Of a stretch of 7,171 bases of DNA, positions 5,584-7,171 are shown piece by piece. This DNA is from Actinomycetota bacterium. GTDB taxonomy: Bacteria; Actinomycetota; Acidimicrobiia; IMCC26256; PALSA-610. The stretch spans positions 1 to 7,171 of the forward strand of contig JAUZEM010000497.1 in the NCBI GenBank assembly GCA_030839005.1. Reading direction: 5' to 3'. The notes below the pieces were generated by a model. It was not told where the DNA came from. It ran no database searches and was given only the letters and a program-made list of their open reading frames with translations. A program made the translations under genes and the position numbers. Within the stretch, counting starts at the first letter, position 1, and every line of letters begins with the position of its first letter.

Positions 5584-6534
5584 TCAGGATCTCAATCCGG
5601 CTATCAGGTCACGCACGCGCGCGACGTCGTGACGCGCACACCACACGCCGAGCTCCTCGACGATCCGCAATGTCGCGCGCGGATCGAGGAACGTCGCGGT
5701 CCCCACGCCGACCGCAGACGCGCCGGCGAGCAGCATCTCGACCGCGTCCTCGCCGGTAGCCACACCGCCGGTTCCGATGATCGGAACTCCCGGGTAGGCA
5801 CGCGACACCTCCCAGACCGCGCGCAACGCGATCGGTTTGATCGGCGGACCCGAGAGCCCCCCGCCGCCCGCGCCCAGGCGCGGCGCGCGCGCCGACGCGT
5901 CGATGACGAGACCCATGACGGTATTCACCAACGTGAGACCGGTCGCGCCCGCGTCGAGCGCGGCGCCTGCGATCTCCACCAGGTCGGTGACGTTCGGCGA
6001 CAGCTTGGCGAACACTGGTGTCGCACCACCGAGCGCCTCGACGACGGCACGAGTGGCTTCACGCGTCGACTCCGGCGCGTGCGCGAAGACATGGGCGCGC
6101 GCTTCCACGTTCGGACACGAGAGGTTGACCTCGATTGCGACGACGCGGTGTGCGACGTTCTTCAACGCGCGCGCCGCGCCTTCGAAATCGGCGACGCTGC
6201 GACCCCAGATCGATGCGATCACGCGCGCGCCGCTCGCTTCCAACGCGGGCAGATCGCGCGTGATCCAGGAGTCGACGCCGGGCCCCGGCAGACCGACCGA
6301 ATTGATCATCCCGCCGCCGGGCGCCTCGGCGACGCGCAGCGGCGGATTGCCTTCCGACGCGAAGACCGCGACCGACTTTGCCGTCACCGCGCCGATGCCC
6401 CGGGGGTCGCACAGCGCGGCGACCTCGGCGCCGTGGCCGAACGTTCCGGAGGCGGCCACGATCGGGTTCGGCAGGTGCACCGGCCCGAGCGCAGTAGCGA
6501 GGTCGACGCCGGTCGAGCGGGCCCGCTTCCTCAT
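5584..6534 (-). CDS. pyrD: Dihydroorotate dehydrogenase, class 1B-like catalytic subunit
   Basis: Oxidises dihydroorotate to orotate, the fourth step of pyrimidine synthesis, using FMN in a TIM barrel. The 316-residue length, the start (VDLATALGPVHLPNPIVAASG) and the block GNPPLRVAEAPGGGMINSVGL (62-82) fit the soluble class 1 family, closest to class 1B. The catalytic base is Cys140 in NLSCPN (137-142). Lys53 and Lys177 (FAKLSPNV) are expected to contact flavin and substrate, and GTGGVATGEDAVEMLLAG (254-271) is the FMN phosphate site. There is no N-terminal membrane helix as in class 2. Class 1B enzymes normally work with the iron-sulfur/FAD subunit PyrK, often encoded next to pyrD; here carB is directly upstream (7 nt) and pyrF directly downstream, with no pyrK between. 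ATG 6534 is the first start after the carB stop, with GGGG as a weak ribosome binding site. Confidence 0.95.
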   Translation of the reverse strand: MRKRARSTGVDLATALGPVHLPNPIVAASGTFGHGAEVAALCDPRGIGAVTAKSVAVFASEGNPPLRVAEAPGGGMINSVGLPGPGVDSWITRDLPALEASGARVIASIWGRSVADFEGAARALKNVAHRVVAIEVNLSCPNVEARAHVFAHAPESTREATRAVVEALGGATPVFAKLSPNVTDLVEIAGAALDAGATGLTLVNTVMGLVIDASARAPRLGAGGGGLSGPPIKPIALRAVWEVSRAYPGVPIIGTGGVATGEDAVEMLLAGASAVGVGTATFLDPRATLRIVEELGVWCARHDVARVRDLIAGLRS

Positions 6535-6541
6535 TGCCCCG

Positions 6542-7171
<630 letters not shown>

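Noticed and set aside
2837..5759. Two long plus-strand open frames (2837-4501 and 4323-5759)
   Set aside because: Both are antisense to coaBC, rpoZ, gmk, mihF and pyrF, show no family motif, and have Arg/Ala/Ser-rich shadow composition.

Overview
This window looks like an ordinary, high-GC chromosomal stretch of an actinobacterium. Every supported gene lies on the minus strand, so transcription runs from high to low coordinates. Two things point to Actinobacteria. One is an integration host factor of the mIHF type directly before gmk and rpoZ. The other is a PriA whose helicase motifs are degenerate. PyrF is of the short type 1 form and PyrD resembles class 1B, unlike what I recall for Mycobacterium and Streptomyces. 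Together these suggest a deep-branching class such as Acidimicrobiia. That placement is inference from remembered family traits, not from a search.

In transcription order, the first block (7171 to 4878) is pyrimidine synthesis: the 3' end of carB, then pyrD and pyrF, with gaps of only 7 and 10 nt. It ends in a GC-rich hairpin that starts at the pyrF stop codon. A 138-nt gap follows (4740-4877). It holds that hairpin, a plausible promoter, an 8-bp dyad over the -10 element, and an 11-bp perfect stem-loop near the predicted 5' end of the next transcript.

The second block (4739 to 1) is mihF, gmk, rpoZ, coaBC, metK and the start of priA (cut by the window edge). These genes are tightly spaced: mihF and gmk overlap by 11 nt, gmk-rpoZ has 9 nt, rpoZ-coaBC 34 nt, coaBC-metK 75 nt and metK-priA 6 nt. 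The block joins nucleoid structure, GMP phosphorylation, RNA polymerase assembly, coenzyme A synthesis, S-adenosylmethionine synthesis and replication restart in what is probably one operon. Two 15-bp tandem duplications lie just upstream of the rpoZ and metK starts.

I see no tRNA, rRNA, CRISPR array, insertion sequence, phage gene or attachment site, and no defence or accessory module. I do not think the window holds an undescribed system. The items worth a second look are the mihF leader architecture, the 15-bp duplications, the absence of pyrK next to a class 1B-like pyrD, and substitutions at usual catalytic or binding positions in CoaBC, Gmk and PriA.
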